Of a DNA stretch of 16,359 nucleotides, positions 8,862-14,687 are shown piece by piece; position 1 is the first letter of the stretch, and every line of letters begins with the position of its first letter. The DNA is from an uncultured Actinotalea sp. (GTDB lineage Bacteria; Actinomycetota; Actinomycetes; Actinomycetales; Cellulomonadaceae). A program made the position numbers and the translations under genes. The notes under the pieces are model-generated. The model had not been told where the DNA came from, searched no databases, and worked only from the letters and a program-made list of their open reading frames with translations. The stretch lies in assembly GCF_946885855.1 (NCBI RefSeq), contig NZ_CAMPHH010000043.1, positions 1 through 16,359 on the forward strand, written 5' to 3'.

Positions 8862-9848
8862 ATGACGCAGCAGGTCAACGGGCGCGCCGTCGTCGAGGCC
8901 GCCGGGGCCCTGGTGTGGCGCGAGCGCGAGGGGCGCCTGGAGCTGCCGGTCGTCCACCGCCCCCGGTACAAGGACTGGTCCTGGCCGAAGGGCAAGCTCG
9001 ACCCGGGCGAGCTGCTGCCGACCGCCGCTGTCCGCGAGGTGGCCGAGGAGATCGGCGAGCAGGTCGTGCTCGGCGTACCGCTGCCATCCCTGCGCTACAC
9101 CACCTCCGACGGCCGACCGAAGCGGGTGCACTACTGGGCGGCCCGCTGCGCAGCCGACGGCGACGCCGTCGCGGTCGCCGTGCGGCCGAGCGTCGAGCGC
9201 GCTCCGCTGGAGGAGATCGACGACGTCGTCTGGGTCAGCGCGACGACGGCCGGCGAGCTCCTCACGCGCAGAGCCGACCGGGCCCCCCTCGAGGCGCTCG
9301 TGCACCTGTGGGAGCGGCAACGGCTGGCAACGCGCGCCGTCGTCGTCGCGCGGCACGGGCGGGCGCAGCGACGGTCGGCGTGGAAGGGCGGGGAGGAGAC
9401 GCGGCCGCTCACCGGGCAGGGGCGCGCGCAGGCGAAGGCGCTGGTCCCGGTGCTCGCGGCGTTCGGGGTCGGGGAGGTCGTGACGAGCCCCTGGGAGCGG
9501 TGCCTGCGGACCGTCGTGCCGTATGCCGAGCGGGCCGGCCTGCCCGTGTGCACCGTGGACGCCCTCACCGAGGCGGCGTTCAAGGACGACCCGGCGAAGG
9601 CGGCGCAGGTGGTGGAGGAGCTCCTGCGAGAGCCGCGCGACGTCGTGCTGTCCACCCACCGCCCCGTGCTGCGGTCGGTGATGGACGCGATCGGCGAGGG
9701 CACCCGCCGGTGGACGACCGGCGCGCTGCCGGAGAAGGACCCGTGGCTGCGCACGGGAGAGGCGCTCGTCGCGCACGTCGCCGGGTCGGGCAACGCGGCG
9801 CGCGTCGTCGCGGTCGAGCGTCACCGCGGGGCAGCGAACGGGGACTGA
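8862..9848 (+). CDS. mutT1: MutT1-like Nudix hydrolase fused to a histidine phosphatase domain
   Basis: Two-domain protein of 328 residues. The N-terminal Nudix domain (about residues 8-140) has the complete box GX5EX7REUXEEXGU from G44 (GKLDPGEL, then AVREVAEEIG). The C-terminal domain (about 158-325) is a SixA/phosphoglycerate-mutase-type histidine phosphatase with catalytic R164-H165-G166 in VVVARHGRAQ, then TSPWERCLRT and the second His in STHRPVL. This is the architecture of mycobacterial MutT1, which hydrolyses 8-oxo-dGTP/8-oxo-GTP and dinucleoside polyphosphates. The start is well supported by GGAGG at 8853-8857, four bases before ATG. It follows ppk by 64 bp on the same strand, suggesting linked polyphosphate and nucleotide-pool maintenance. 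Specific substrate is inferred. Confidence 0.92.
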   Translation: MTQQVNGRAVVEAAGALVWREREGRLELPVVHRPRYKDWSWPKGKLDPGELLPTAAVREVAEEIGEQVVLGVPLPSLRYTTSDGRPKRVHYWAARCAADGDAVAVAVRPSVERAPLEEIDDVVWVSATTAGELLTRRADRAPLEALVHLWERQRLATRAVVVARHGRAQRRSAWKGGEETRPLTGQGRAQAKALVPVLAAFGVGEVVTSPWERCLRTVVPYAERAGLPVCTVDALTEAAFKDDPAKAAQVVEELLREPRDVVLSTHRPVLRSVMDAIGEGTRRWTTGALPEKDPWLRTGEALVAHVAGSGNAARVVAVERHRGAANGD

Positions 9849-9854
9849 GGCGAG

Positions 9855-9880
9855 GCCGGCATGGACTCGTCACGAGCCGG
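9855..9880. terminator. hairpin between convergent mutT1 and GNAT gene
   Basis: In the 33-bp convergent gap, CTCG (9866-9869) pairs with CGAG (9873-9876) around the loop TCA. The stem is extended by flanking G/C pairs with a bulge. Imperfect, without a T-tract; a bidirectional terminator is plausible by position. Confidence 0.35.
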
Positions 9881-9881
9881 C

Positions 9882-10352
9882 TCAGCGCAACGGCTTCGCC
9901 ATGAAGAGGCAGGGCGTTCCCGGCCAGAGGTCGTCGAACTCCTCCAGCGGCAGGAAGCCCATGGCCTCGTAGAAGTGGCGCGTGCGCCGGTAGCCCTCGT
10001 CGGGATGCGCGCGGCCGAGCGTCTTGACGGTCAGGAGCTGCGTCCCGAGGGAGCGCGCGTCCTCCTCGACCCGGTGCAGGAGCGCGCGACCCACGCCCCG
10101 ACGGTGCCATCGCTCCTTGACCGCCATGAGGTGGACCTCTGCCGTGCTGGGGTGGTGCTGCTCGAGCAGCAGCACGCCCACACGTTCGCCCGTGGGTGCG
10201 TCGGCCACGTAGTTCGCCAGCCTGGTCGCTGCGTCGACGTAGGCGGCGTTGGAGTCGGCACGGCCGAACCACGCCGGAAGGTCGGCGAGGATCTCCCGGA
10301 CCCCCGCGCGATCGCCGTCGGGCAGCCGTCGGACGCTCGGAGGTGAGGGCAC
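9882..10352 (-). CDS. GNAT-family N-acetyltransferase
   Basis: Single GNAT domain of 156 residues. Visible signatures are VRRLPDGDRAGVREIL at the start, the strand leading into VGVLLLEQHHPSTAEVHLMAV, the acetyl-CoA loop [20 protein letters not shown], and the C-terminal HFYEAMGFLPLEEF with PGTPCLFMAKPLR. The acceptor substrate cannot be told. Start chosen at GTG 10352: a TACGTT -10 element ends six bases upstream and TTGTCC lies 18 bp further, giving a good leaderless promoter. An in-frame ATG at 10394 would add 14 residues, but it lies upstream of both promoter elements and has no ribosome binding site. Monocistronic and convergent with mutT1. Confidence 0.85.
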   Translation of the reverse strand: MPSPPSVRRLPDGDRAGVREILADLPAWFGRADSNAAYVDAATRLANYVADAPTGERVGVLLLEQHHPSTAEVHLMAVKERWHRRGVGRALLHRVEEDARSLGTQLLTVKTLGRAHPDEGYRRTRHFYEAMGFLPLEEFDDLWPGTPCLFMAKPLR

Positions 10353-10358
10353 CGGCCG

Positions 10359-10388
10359 AACGTAGGCCGGCACGACATCGCGGGACAA
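10359..10388 (-). promoter_or_regulatory. leaderless sigma-70-type promoter of the GNAT gene
   Basis: On the minus strand TTGTCC (10388-10383) and TACGTT (10364-10359) are separated by 18 bp. The -10 ends six bases before GTG at 10352. Four of six -35 bases match TTGACA and the -10 fits TANNNT. Transcription would begin at or next to the GTG. Confidence 0.5.
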
Positions 10389-10745
10389 CGGCATTGCCCG
10401 CGCGGGGCGTGGGTTCTCGACCTGCGCTCGCTCCCTGCGGGTGAGAGGGCTCCGCCGGCACGCCGGCCTGCACGACCTCGTGCCCGCCGTCCCCCGCCCG
10501 CTGGGCCGGCGTGCTCATGCGGCTCGTGCGCGTGCGGACCTCGTCGTCCCGCCGGACGTGCTGGGCGGCGGGCACGAGAAGGATGGGGCGCCGGACCGGG
10601 AGCGCCTGTCGGCGCGAAGGCCGCTCGAAGCGGCATTGTGTGGAGCCCGGGGCTACCGCGGTCCGGCGCCTGCACCACTGTACGCGTCGGCCCGGATCGG
10701 CACAGTCCGGGCAGCGGTGACCCTTCTCATCGCAGCTGCGGGAAT

Positions 10746-10776
10746 GGGGGCCGGTCGGGGGCCGGTCGGGCCGGTC
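10746..10776. repeat. 11-bp tandem repeat, about 2.8 copies
   Basis: GGGGGCCGGTC occurs at 10746-10756 and 10757-10767, followed by GGGCCGGTC at 10768-10776. Non-coding as far as can be seen. Confidence 0.8.
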
Positions 10777-10808
10777 ACCTGCACCGGCCGGGCGAGGTCC
10801 ACGGGGTC

Positions 10809-10840
10809 TGTGCGCCTGTGCGCCTGTGCGCCTGTGCGCG
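10809..10840. repeat. octamer repeat (TGTGCGCC) x4
   Basis: Three perfect copies of TGTGCGCC and a fourth differing in the last base. The tract is strictly alternating purine/pyrimidine except at the CC steps, so it is prone to slippage and to Z-DNA. It lies about 165 bp upstream of the HNH gene promoter. Confidence 0.85.
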
Positions 10841-11004
10841 AAACCGTCCTCGGCACGCGCTCCGCCCCGGGGCCGGGCCCGTCGCGCGCGACTCGTCCGG
10901 CGCCGCACGCCGCCCTGGCCCAGACCCGACCCCGCTGACCGGACCACGTCGGGCGCGCTCGGCCTGTCTCGACCTGCCGGCCGAGCCGTGTCAGACCCTT
11001 GCCC

Positions 11005-11010
11005 TAGTCT
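11005..11010 (+). promoter_or_regulatory. -10 element of the HNH gene (leaderless)
   Basis: TAGTCT matches TANNNT and ends seven bases before the ATG at 11018, so the transcript probably starts at or near the A of the start codon. There is no Shine-Dalgarno sequence. The element touches the LexA box. No good -35 is visible. Confidence 0.5.
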
Positions 11011-11025
11011 CGAACACATGTTCGA
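11010..11025. promoter_or_regulatory. perfect LexA (SOS) box overlapping the HNH start codon
   Basis: TCGAAC-ACAT-GTTCGA is an exact match to the actinobacterial LexA operator TCGAAC-N4-GTTCGA. It begins at the last base of the -10 element and covers the ATG (11018-11020) and first codons of the HNH gene. Bound LexA would cover the transcription start site. DNA damage would therefore be expected to derepress this gene. Confidence 0.8.
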
Positions 11026-12940
11026 ATCATTGCCCGGCGCGCGAACGGTTCAGGTCGACATGCCGTCGGCCATGCCGACGTGCGCCTGCTCGTGCGGCGA
11101 CGAGCACCCCGCCGTCGAGGTCGGTGGCGTCCCCACCGTGGCCGAGGTGCTCGAGCGGGCTCGCCAGGCCCGGACCGAACGCGACAGGTCGAGGGTGCTC
11201 GTCGGTCACCCTCCCGGGTGGGACGACCTGCACCCGGTCGCCGCACGACTTCACGGCACGAAGCCCTCTCCCGAGCTGGCGCGCGACCTCGCACTGCTGC
11301 AGCCGGCGGACGTCGATGACGCCGGCCTCGTGGAGATGGCGGCCGCGTGGGAGCGCGTCATCGCGTGGGCGACGGCGGCGCAGTCGTCGGCCGTCGCCGA
11401 GATGGTCCGTCGAGCACGCGGACCCCGGGAGGAAGGCTTCGTCGCCGACGAGATCGCCGCGGCCACGGGCGTCACTCCCCGAGCGGGACGGGTCGTGGTC
11501 GAGCGCGCCGTCGCTCTCCTGCGCGCACCGGACGTCCACGATGCCCTGTCCGACGGCACGCTCACGGTCCGGAAGGCCGACACCCTCTGCCGGGTGACGG
11601 CCCACCTGCCACCCGGTCAGGCCGCGATCGTCCGCGACGCCGTCCTGGCCCACGGCTCGGGACTGACCGCGCCGCAGATCCGGGGCAAGGCTCGCCGCAT
11701 CGAGCTGGAGCTGGACCCCACGGCGGCTCACCGGAGGCACGAAGCGGCCCGGCGTACGCGTGGGGTCTGGATGGAGCCCGCGGAGGACTGCATGGCGTAC
11801 CTCCACGCCTACCTGCCCGCGACGGACGCGACGAGGGTGATGACGGCTGTCGACGCCATCGCTGCGGCAGCCGGGAAGGACGACGACCGGGGCATCGACG
11901 CCCGACGGGCGGACGCACTCGTCGACGTGCTCCGCCGCGTACTGGACCGTGGTGTCGGCCCGGACGGTGCGGAGCTGCCCGTGTCGCCGCGCCGTCGCCC
12001 ACATCTCAACGTCACCCTCAACCTCTCGACCCTGCTCGGGCTCCGCGACGATCCCGCTGTCCTCGCGGGCTACGGTCCCATCGGTGCGCAGATGGCGCGG
12101 GAGGTCGCCGCTCAGGGCGCGTGGACCTTCACCCTGATCGATCCCCGGAGCGGCGAGGTGCTCGAGCGGGCCTCGAAGGGGTACCGCCCCTCACCGAGCG
12201 TCCTCGCGGCCGTGGTGGACCGTGCGCCGACCTGCACGTTCCCCGGATGTGGTGTCGCGGCGTCCTGGTGCGACATCGACCACATCGCCCCGTACGACCA
12301 CGACCGGCCGGGCGAGGAGCAGACCCGGACCGACGGCCTGCACCCGCTCTGCCGTCACCACCACGTGATGAAGACCCACGGCCGGTGGACGCCCCAGCGG
12401 GATCCGGCGACGGGCGTCACGACATGGCACTCGCGGACCGGCCAGGTCTACACGAGGGACCCCGTCGCGGCACCGTTCGAACCAGGACCGCCAGGGCTGG
12501 TGTCCGGAGACGCGGATGCGCACGTGGACGTGGACGCGCATGCACATGCACATGCGGACGTGGATGCGCATGCGCACGCGGAGGTGGGTGCGGATGCGCA
12601 TGCGGACGTGGACCCGGCCGCGGACGCGGCTGCACAGAACGATCCCGGCGATCTTCACGGCAGCCCGGACGAGCTCGGCAGCGGCCCCTCTGCGCGCGGC
12701 GAGCCCAAGGCCGGTACTGGAGCCCCCGGTGAGCCCGACAGCAATCACCCCGCCTGCGGCGAGCCCGACCGCAGTCCTGGAACCCGCGGCGCGCCGGACA
12801 GCGATCCACCCGCCCGCGGCGAGAGCGGCACGCGCAAGGAGGCCAGCGCGGCGGGCGGAGGCGGGAGCACAGGAGACGAGGGCACCGGCGCGGCAGGAGT
12901 GGGAGAGAGCGAGAAGGACGTCGGCGCACCACCCTTCTGA
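11018..12940 (+). CDS. DUF222 / 13E12-family HNH endonuclease-like protein, SOS-controlled
   Basis: A 640-residue protein of the DUF222-HNH (13E12 repeat) family common in actinobacteria. The DUF222 helical region covers about residues 45-330 (AAAWERVIAWATAAQ; VRRARGPREEGFVADEIAAATG; LPPGQAAIVRDAVL; GVWMEPAEDCMAYLHAYLP; RADALVDVLRRVL). The HNH domain starts at residue 406 with CTFPGC, then CDIDHIAPYDHDRPGEEQT and HPLCRHHHVMKTHGRW, so the His, Asn-region and zinc-type Cys/His positions look intact. Residues about 498-540 are a His/Asp/Ala/Val repeat; the rest of the tail is disordered and rich in Gly, Pro, Glu and Ser. Function of the family is uncertain (DNA cleavage presumed; some copies ride on mobile DNA). 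The ATG lies in a LexA box. Upstream open frame from 10826 was rejected as the start. Confidence 0.9.
   Translation: MFESLPGARTVQVDMPSAMPTCACSCGDEHPAVEVGGVPTVAEVLERARQARTERDRSRVLVGHPPGWDDLHPVAARLHGTKPSPELARDLALLQPADVDDAGLVEMAAAWERVIAWATAAQSSAVAEMVRRARGPREEGFVADEIAAATGVTPRAGRVVVERAVALLRAPDVHDALSDGTLTVRKADTLCRVTAHLPPGQAAIVRDAVLAHGSGLTAPQIRGKARRIELELDPTAAHRRHEAARRTRGVWMEPAEDCMAYLHAYLPATDATRVMTAVDAIAAAAGKDDDRGIDARRADALVDVLRRVLDRGVGPDGAELPVSPRRRPHLNVTLNLSTLLGLRDDPAVLAGYGPIGAQMAREVAAQGAWTFTLIDPRSGEVLERASKGYRPSPSVLAAVVDRAPTCTFPGCGVAASWCDIDHIAPYDHDRPGEEQTRTDGLHPLCRHHHVMKTHGRWTPQRDPATGVTTWHSRTGQVYTRDPVAAPFEPGPPGLVSGDADAHVDVDAHAHAHADVDAHAHAEVGADAHADVDPAADAAAQNDPGDLHGSPDELGSGPSARGEPKAGTGAPGEPDSNHPACGEPDRSPGTRGAPDSDPPARGESGTRKEASAAGGGGSTGDEGTGAAGVGESEKDVGAPPF
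12534..12580. other. alternating purine-pyrimidine tract (Z-DNA-prone) in the HNH gene tail
   Basis: Bases 12534-12556 (23 bp) and 12564-12580 (17 bp) alternate purine and pyrimidine without interruption, built from GCGCAT and GCACAT units. They encode His-Ala and Asp-Ala repeats in the protein tail. Sequence of this kind favours Z-DNA under negative supercoiling. Confidence 0.6.
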
Positions 12941-12999
12941 TGGGCGCGTCCCCGGTCCAGCCACAGCAGCGACCGATCAGGGCCGCGGCCCTCGGCGAG

Positions 13000-13015
13000 C
13001 TGTCGAGCACGACAG
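13000..13015. terminator. hairpin between convergent HNH and hypothetical genes
   Basis: CTGTCG (13000-13005) and CGACAG (13010-13015) form a perfect stem with the 4-base loop AGCA, in the 143-bp convergent gap. A second palindrome, AGGGCCGCGGCCCT, lies at 12979-12992. No T-tract. Confidence 0.45.
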
Positions 13016-13083
13016 GTGTCGTCGGGCGGGTCGTCGGGTCAGTGCTCGCACCTCGACCCCGGTGCGCCCCGGGCCGGCGTCGC

Positions 13084-13719
13084 TCAGTCCAGGTGGCCGG
13101 ACCGCCAGAGCGTGGCCGCGTGCTCGAGCTCCTCGGCGGTCCGGACGAGCCCGGAGGCGCCGTGCGTCAGGCTCCGCGCGAGCTCGGTGTCCCGGTCCTC
13201 GACGTGATCGGCGTCGAACGCCGCCCCCGTCGCCAGGACCCGGCAGAACGCCGCCGCACGCTCGAGGGCCACGGCGAGGTCGCCGACGAACACCCCCGAG
13301 AGGACGGCATCGACGAGACGCGAGACGTCCTGGGGCCCGGGCGGGCTGACCACGCCGGCGACGGCGTCATGCACCTCGGCCCGCGTCACGCCCATGCGGT
13401 ACCGCTCCGCGACCGTCCGAGGGTCGCGGAGCACCCAGCTGCGCAGCACGTAGAGCCGCCACAGCGCGCCGGGCAACGTGTTGGGCGCGCTGTCGGCCCA
13501 CATCGCTGCGACCGTGTCCAGCCCCTCCGTCTCGACGAGACGGACGAGGCGGTCGACCAGGTCCGGGTCCTCCGCGGCACGTCCCTGGTGCACGATGACG
13601 CTCGCCGTGGTGTGGGCGACCTCCTGCCGCAGCGCCGGGTCGACGTCGCCCTGGATCTCGTCGGCCTGCCGCGGGTCGAGCATCGCCGGACGCCGCGGGC
13701 GGCGCGCCCCCTCGGGCAT
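13084..13719 (-). CDS. conserved hypothetical protein, last gene of the msrB unit
   Basis: A 211-residue soluble protein that I do not assign to a named family. It looks mostly alpha-helical and acidic: PRQADEIQGDVDPALRQEVA, LVDRLVRLVETEGLDTVAAMW, then LPGALWRLYVLRSWVLRD, RDPRTVAERYRMG, and a C-terminal half with VSRLVDAVLSGVFVGDLAVALERAA and DADHVEDRDTELARSL. No signal peptide, membrane segment or catalytic motif is evident. It has the composition and codon pattern of a real actinobacterial gene. The ATG (13719-13717) shares a base with the stop of the upstream repeat ORF (TGATG), and GGGGA lies eight bases before it, so translation is probably coupled. It is downstream of msrB on the same strand; any functional link to methionine sulfoxide repair is only inference. 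Confidence 0.82.
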   Translation of the reverse strand: MPEGARRPRRPAMLDPRQADEIQGDVDPALRQEVAHTTASVIVHQGRAAEDPDLVDRLVRLVETEGLDTVAAMWADSAPNTLPGALWRLYVLRSWVLRDPRTVAERYRMGVTRAEVHDAVAGVVSPPGPQDVSRLVDAVLSGVFVGDLAVALERAAAFCRVLATGAAFDADHVEDRDTELARSLTHGASGLVRTAEELEHAATLWRSGHLD

Positions 13720-13991
13720 CAGACGGTCCCCGACGATGTAGGACCGCCCAGAGACACCGACAGGCGGGTCGCCTCCGCCCCAGCCGCGGTCGGTCGGGAC
13801 ACCTCCGCCCCAGCCGCGGTCGGTCGGGACACCCCCGGCCCAGCCGCGGTCCGTCGGGACACCCCCGGCCCAGCCGCGGTCGGTCGGGACACCTCCCGCC
13901 CAGCCGCGATCGGTCGGGACACCCCCGGGCCAGCCGCGGTCGGTCGGGACACCTTCAACCCCGAGCCGGTCGGCTCCCCCGGGACCGACAT
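13719..13991 (-). CDS. small ORF of six 10-residue repeats, coupled to msrB
   Basis: A 90-residue reading frame consisting of MSVPGEPTGSGLK, six copies of the decapeptide VSRPTAAGPG or close variants (ends GPG, GRE, GPG, GPG, GAE, GAE; one T to I, one P to R), and a tail ATRLSVSLGG...SGTV. Its ATG overlaps the msrB stop (TGATG) and its TGA overlaps the next gene's ATG (also TGATG). That double overlap is the main argument for translation. Arguments against: differences between repeats are mostly amino-acid changing, and in this GC-rich DNA the frame is open for much longer upstream as well. There is no separate ribosome binding site. If made, the product would be a small, basic, Pro/Gly/Ala-rich disordered protein. 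Alternatively it is an intergenic minisatellite. Confidence 0.5.
   Translation of the reverse strand: MSVPGEPTGSGLKVSRPTAAGPGVSRPIAAGREVSRPTAAGPGVSRRTAAGPGVSRPTAAGAEVSRPTAAGAEATRLSVSLGGPTSSGTV
13771..13950. repeat. 30-bp tandem repeat, six copies
   Basis: Six contiguous 30-bp units starting at 13771, 13801, 13831, 13861, 13891 and 13921, with a degraded flank at 13951-13975. Units differ at a few positions each. On the minus strand each contains CCCGACCGACCGCGGCTGGG, which can fold into a short imperfect hairpin with the loop ACCG. No spacers between copies, so it is not a CRISPR array. The period is a multiple of three, so copy-number changes would keep the frame of the small ORF. Confidence 0.95.
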
Positions 13992-14401
13992 CAGGATGCG
14001 CCGCCCTCGGGCTCGAACGTCAGCGACACCGAGTTCATGCAGTACCGGTCGCCGGTGGGCGTCTGCGGGGCGTCGTCGAAGACGTGCCCCAGGTGGGACC
14101 CGCAGCGGGCGCACCGCACCTCGGTGCGCACCATGCCGAGGCCGCGGTCCTCGATCAGCTCGACCGCGTCGCCGGCCTTCGGCTGGTAGAAGCTCGGCCA
14201 CCCGCAGTGGGCGTCGAACTTCGTCTCCGCCGTGAAGAGCACCTGGCCGCACGCACGGCACGCGTACGTCCCGCGACGCTTCTCGTGCAGCAGCTCGCCC
14301 GTCCCCGGCCGCTCCGTCCCCGCCTGGCGCAGCACGTAGTACTCCTCGGCGGACAGCGCCCGCCGCCACTCGTCCTCGGTCCTCGTCACCTCGTACGCCA
14401 C
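13991..14401 (-). CDS. msrB: peptide-methionine (R)-S-oxide reductase
   Basis: Reduces the R epimer of methionine sulfoxide in proteins. The 136-residue product has normal MsrB length and all key features. The two zinc CxxC pairs are CRACG and CARCG. The substrate pocket is FDAHCGWPSFYQP, and the catalytic Cys is in DRYCMNSVSLTF near the C-terminus. GSHLGHVFDD is also typical. The extra Cys in DAHCGWPSF matches the resolving-Cys position of many MsrB enzymes. Start is GTG 14401-14399 with AAGGAGG at 14413-14407 five bases upstream; an overlapping ATG at 14403 is in another frame. It heads a probable three-gene unit with the repeat ORF and the hypothetical gene, and is divergent from the lipoprotein gene. 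Confidence 0.96.
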   Translation of the reverse strand: MAYEVTRTEDEWRRALSAEEYYVLRQAGTERPGTGELLHEKRRGTYACRACGQVLFTAETKFDAHCGWPSFYQPKAGDAVELIEDRGLGMVRTEVRCARCGSHLGHVFDDAPQTPTGDRYCMNSVSLTFEPEGGAS

Positions 14402-14423
14402 ATCGGCCTCCTTCGTCCCCCCG

Positions 14424-14429
14424 ACGGTA
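14424..14429 (-). promoter_or_regulatory. possible -10 element for msrB
   Basis: TACCGT on the minus strand fits TANNNT and lies 22 bases before the msrB GTG, upstream of its ribosome binding site. No clear -35 was seen. Confidence 0.3.
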
Positions 14430-14687
14430 CGTCGTGACCCGCGGCCCGCGCAGCGGCCGACGGCGGCGCGGCCTCAGGAAGGGCGGACGGCGCACCCGAG
14501 GTCCCGGACCGCCGGCACCGGTCCAACGGCGGCCAGGCGCCGGCGACGGCTCGCGTCGCGGGCCACAGTGGGCCCTGCTCGGACCACCCCCGGGGGGCCG
14601 CCTCTGCGCGTCCTCGCGATCCCGACCCATCCACCCCCGCCCGCGCTCCGAACCCTGACGAACCATCCGCCAGAACGAGGAGTTCTC

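Larger units (their letters stand above)
10353..11017. other. gene-free region with short repeats
   Basis: About 660 bp between the divergent GNAT and HNH genes. Frames are open on both strands because of the GC content, but none shows a recognisable domain, ribosome binding site or conserved-looking start. No tRNA fold was seen. It holds the GNAT promoter at its left end, an inverted repeat GCCCGGA/TCCGGGC (10690-10696 and 10706-10712), two short tandem repeats (10746-10776, 10809-10840), and the -10 element plus half of the LexA box of the HNH gene at its right end. Confidence 0.6.

Noticed and set aside
6305..8995. An 896-codon minus-strand frame opposite ppk
   Set aside because: Shadow of ppk; low-complexity Arg/Asp/Val translation without any recognisable domain.
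10441..10938. Open plus-strand frame in the region before the HNH gene
   Set aside because: No ribosome binding site, no domain, crosses the octamer and 11-bp repeats; judged non-coding.
10826..11017. N-terminal extension of the HNH protein
   Set aside because: It would place the -10 element and LexA box inside the gene and adds only Arg/Pro-rich residues; family-like sequence begins after 11018.
11020..11029. tRNA T-loop-like GTTCGAATCA
   Set aside because: No acceptor, D or anticodon arms can be drawn around it; it is the right arm of the LexA box and the start of the HNH gene.
13771..13950. CRISPR array
   Set aside because: The 30-bp units are directly contiguous without spacers and no cas genes are present.
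12940..14235. A 431-codon plus-strand frame across the hypothetical gene, the repeat and msrB
   Set aside because: Opposite-strand shadow of three better supported minus-strand genes.
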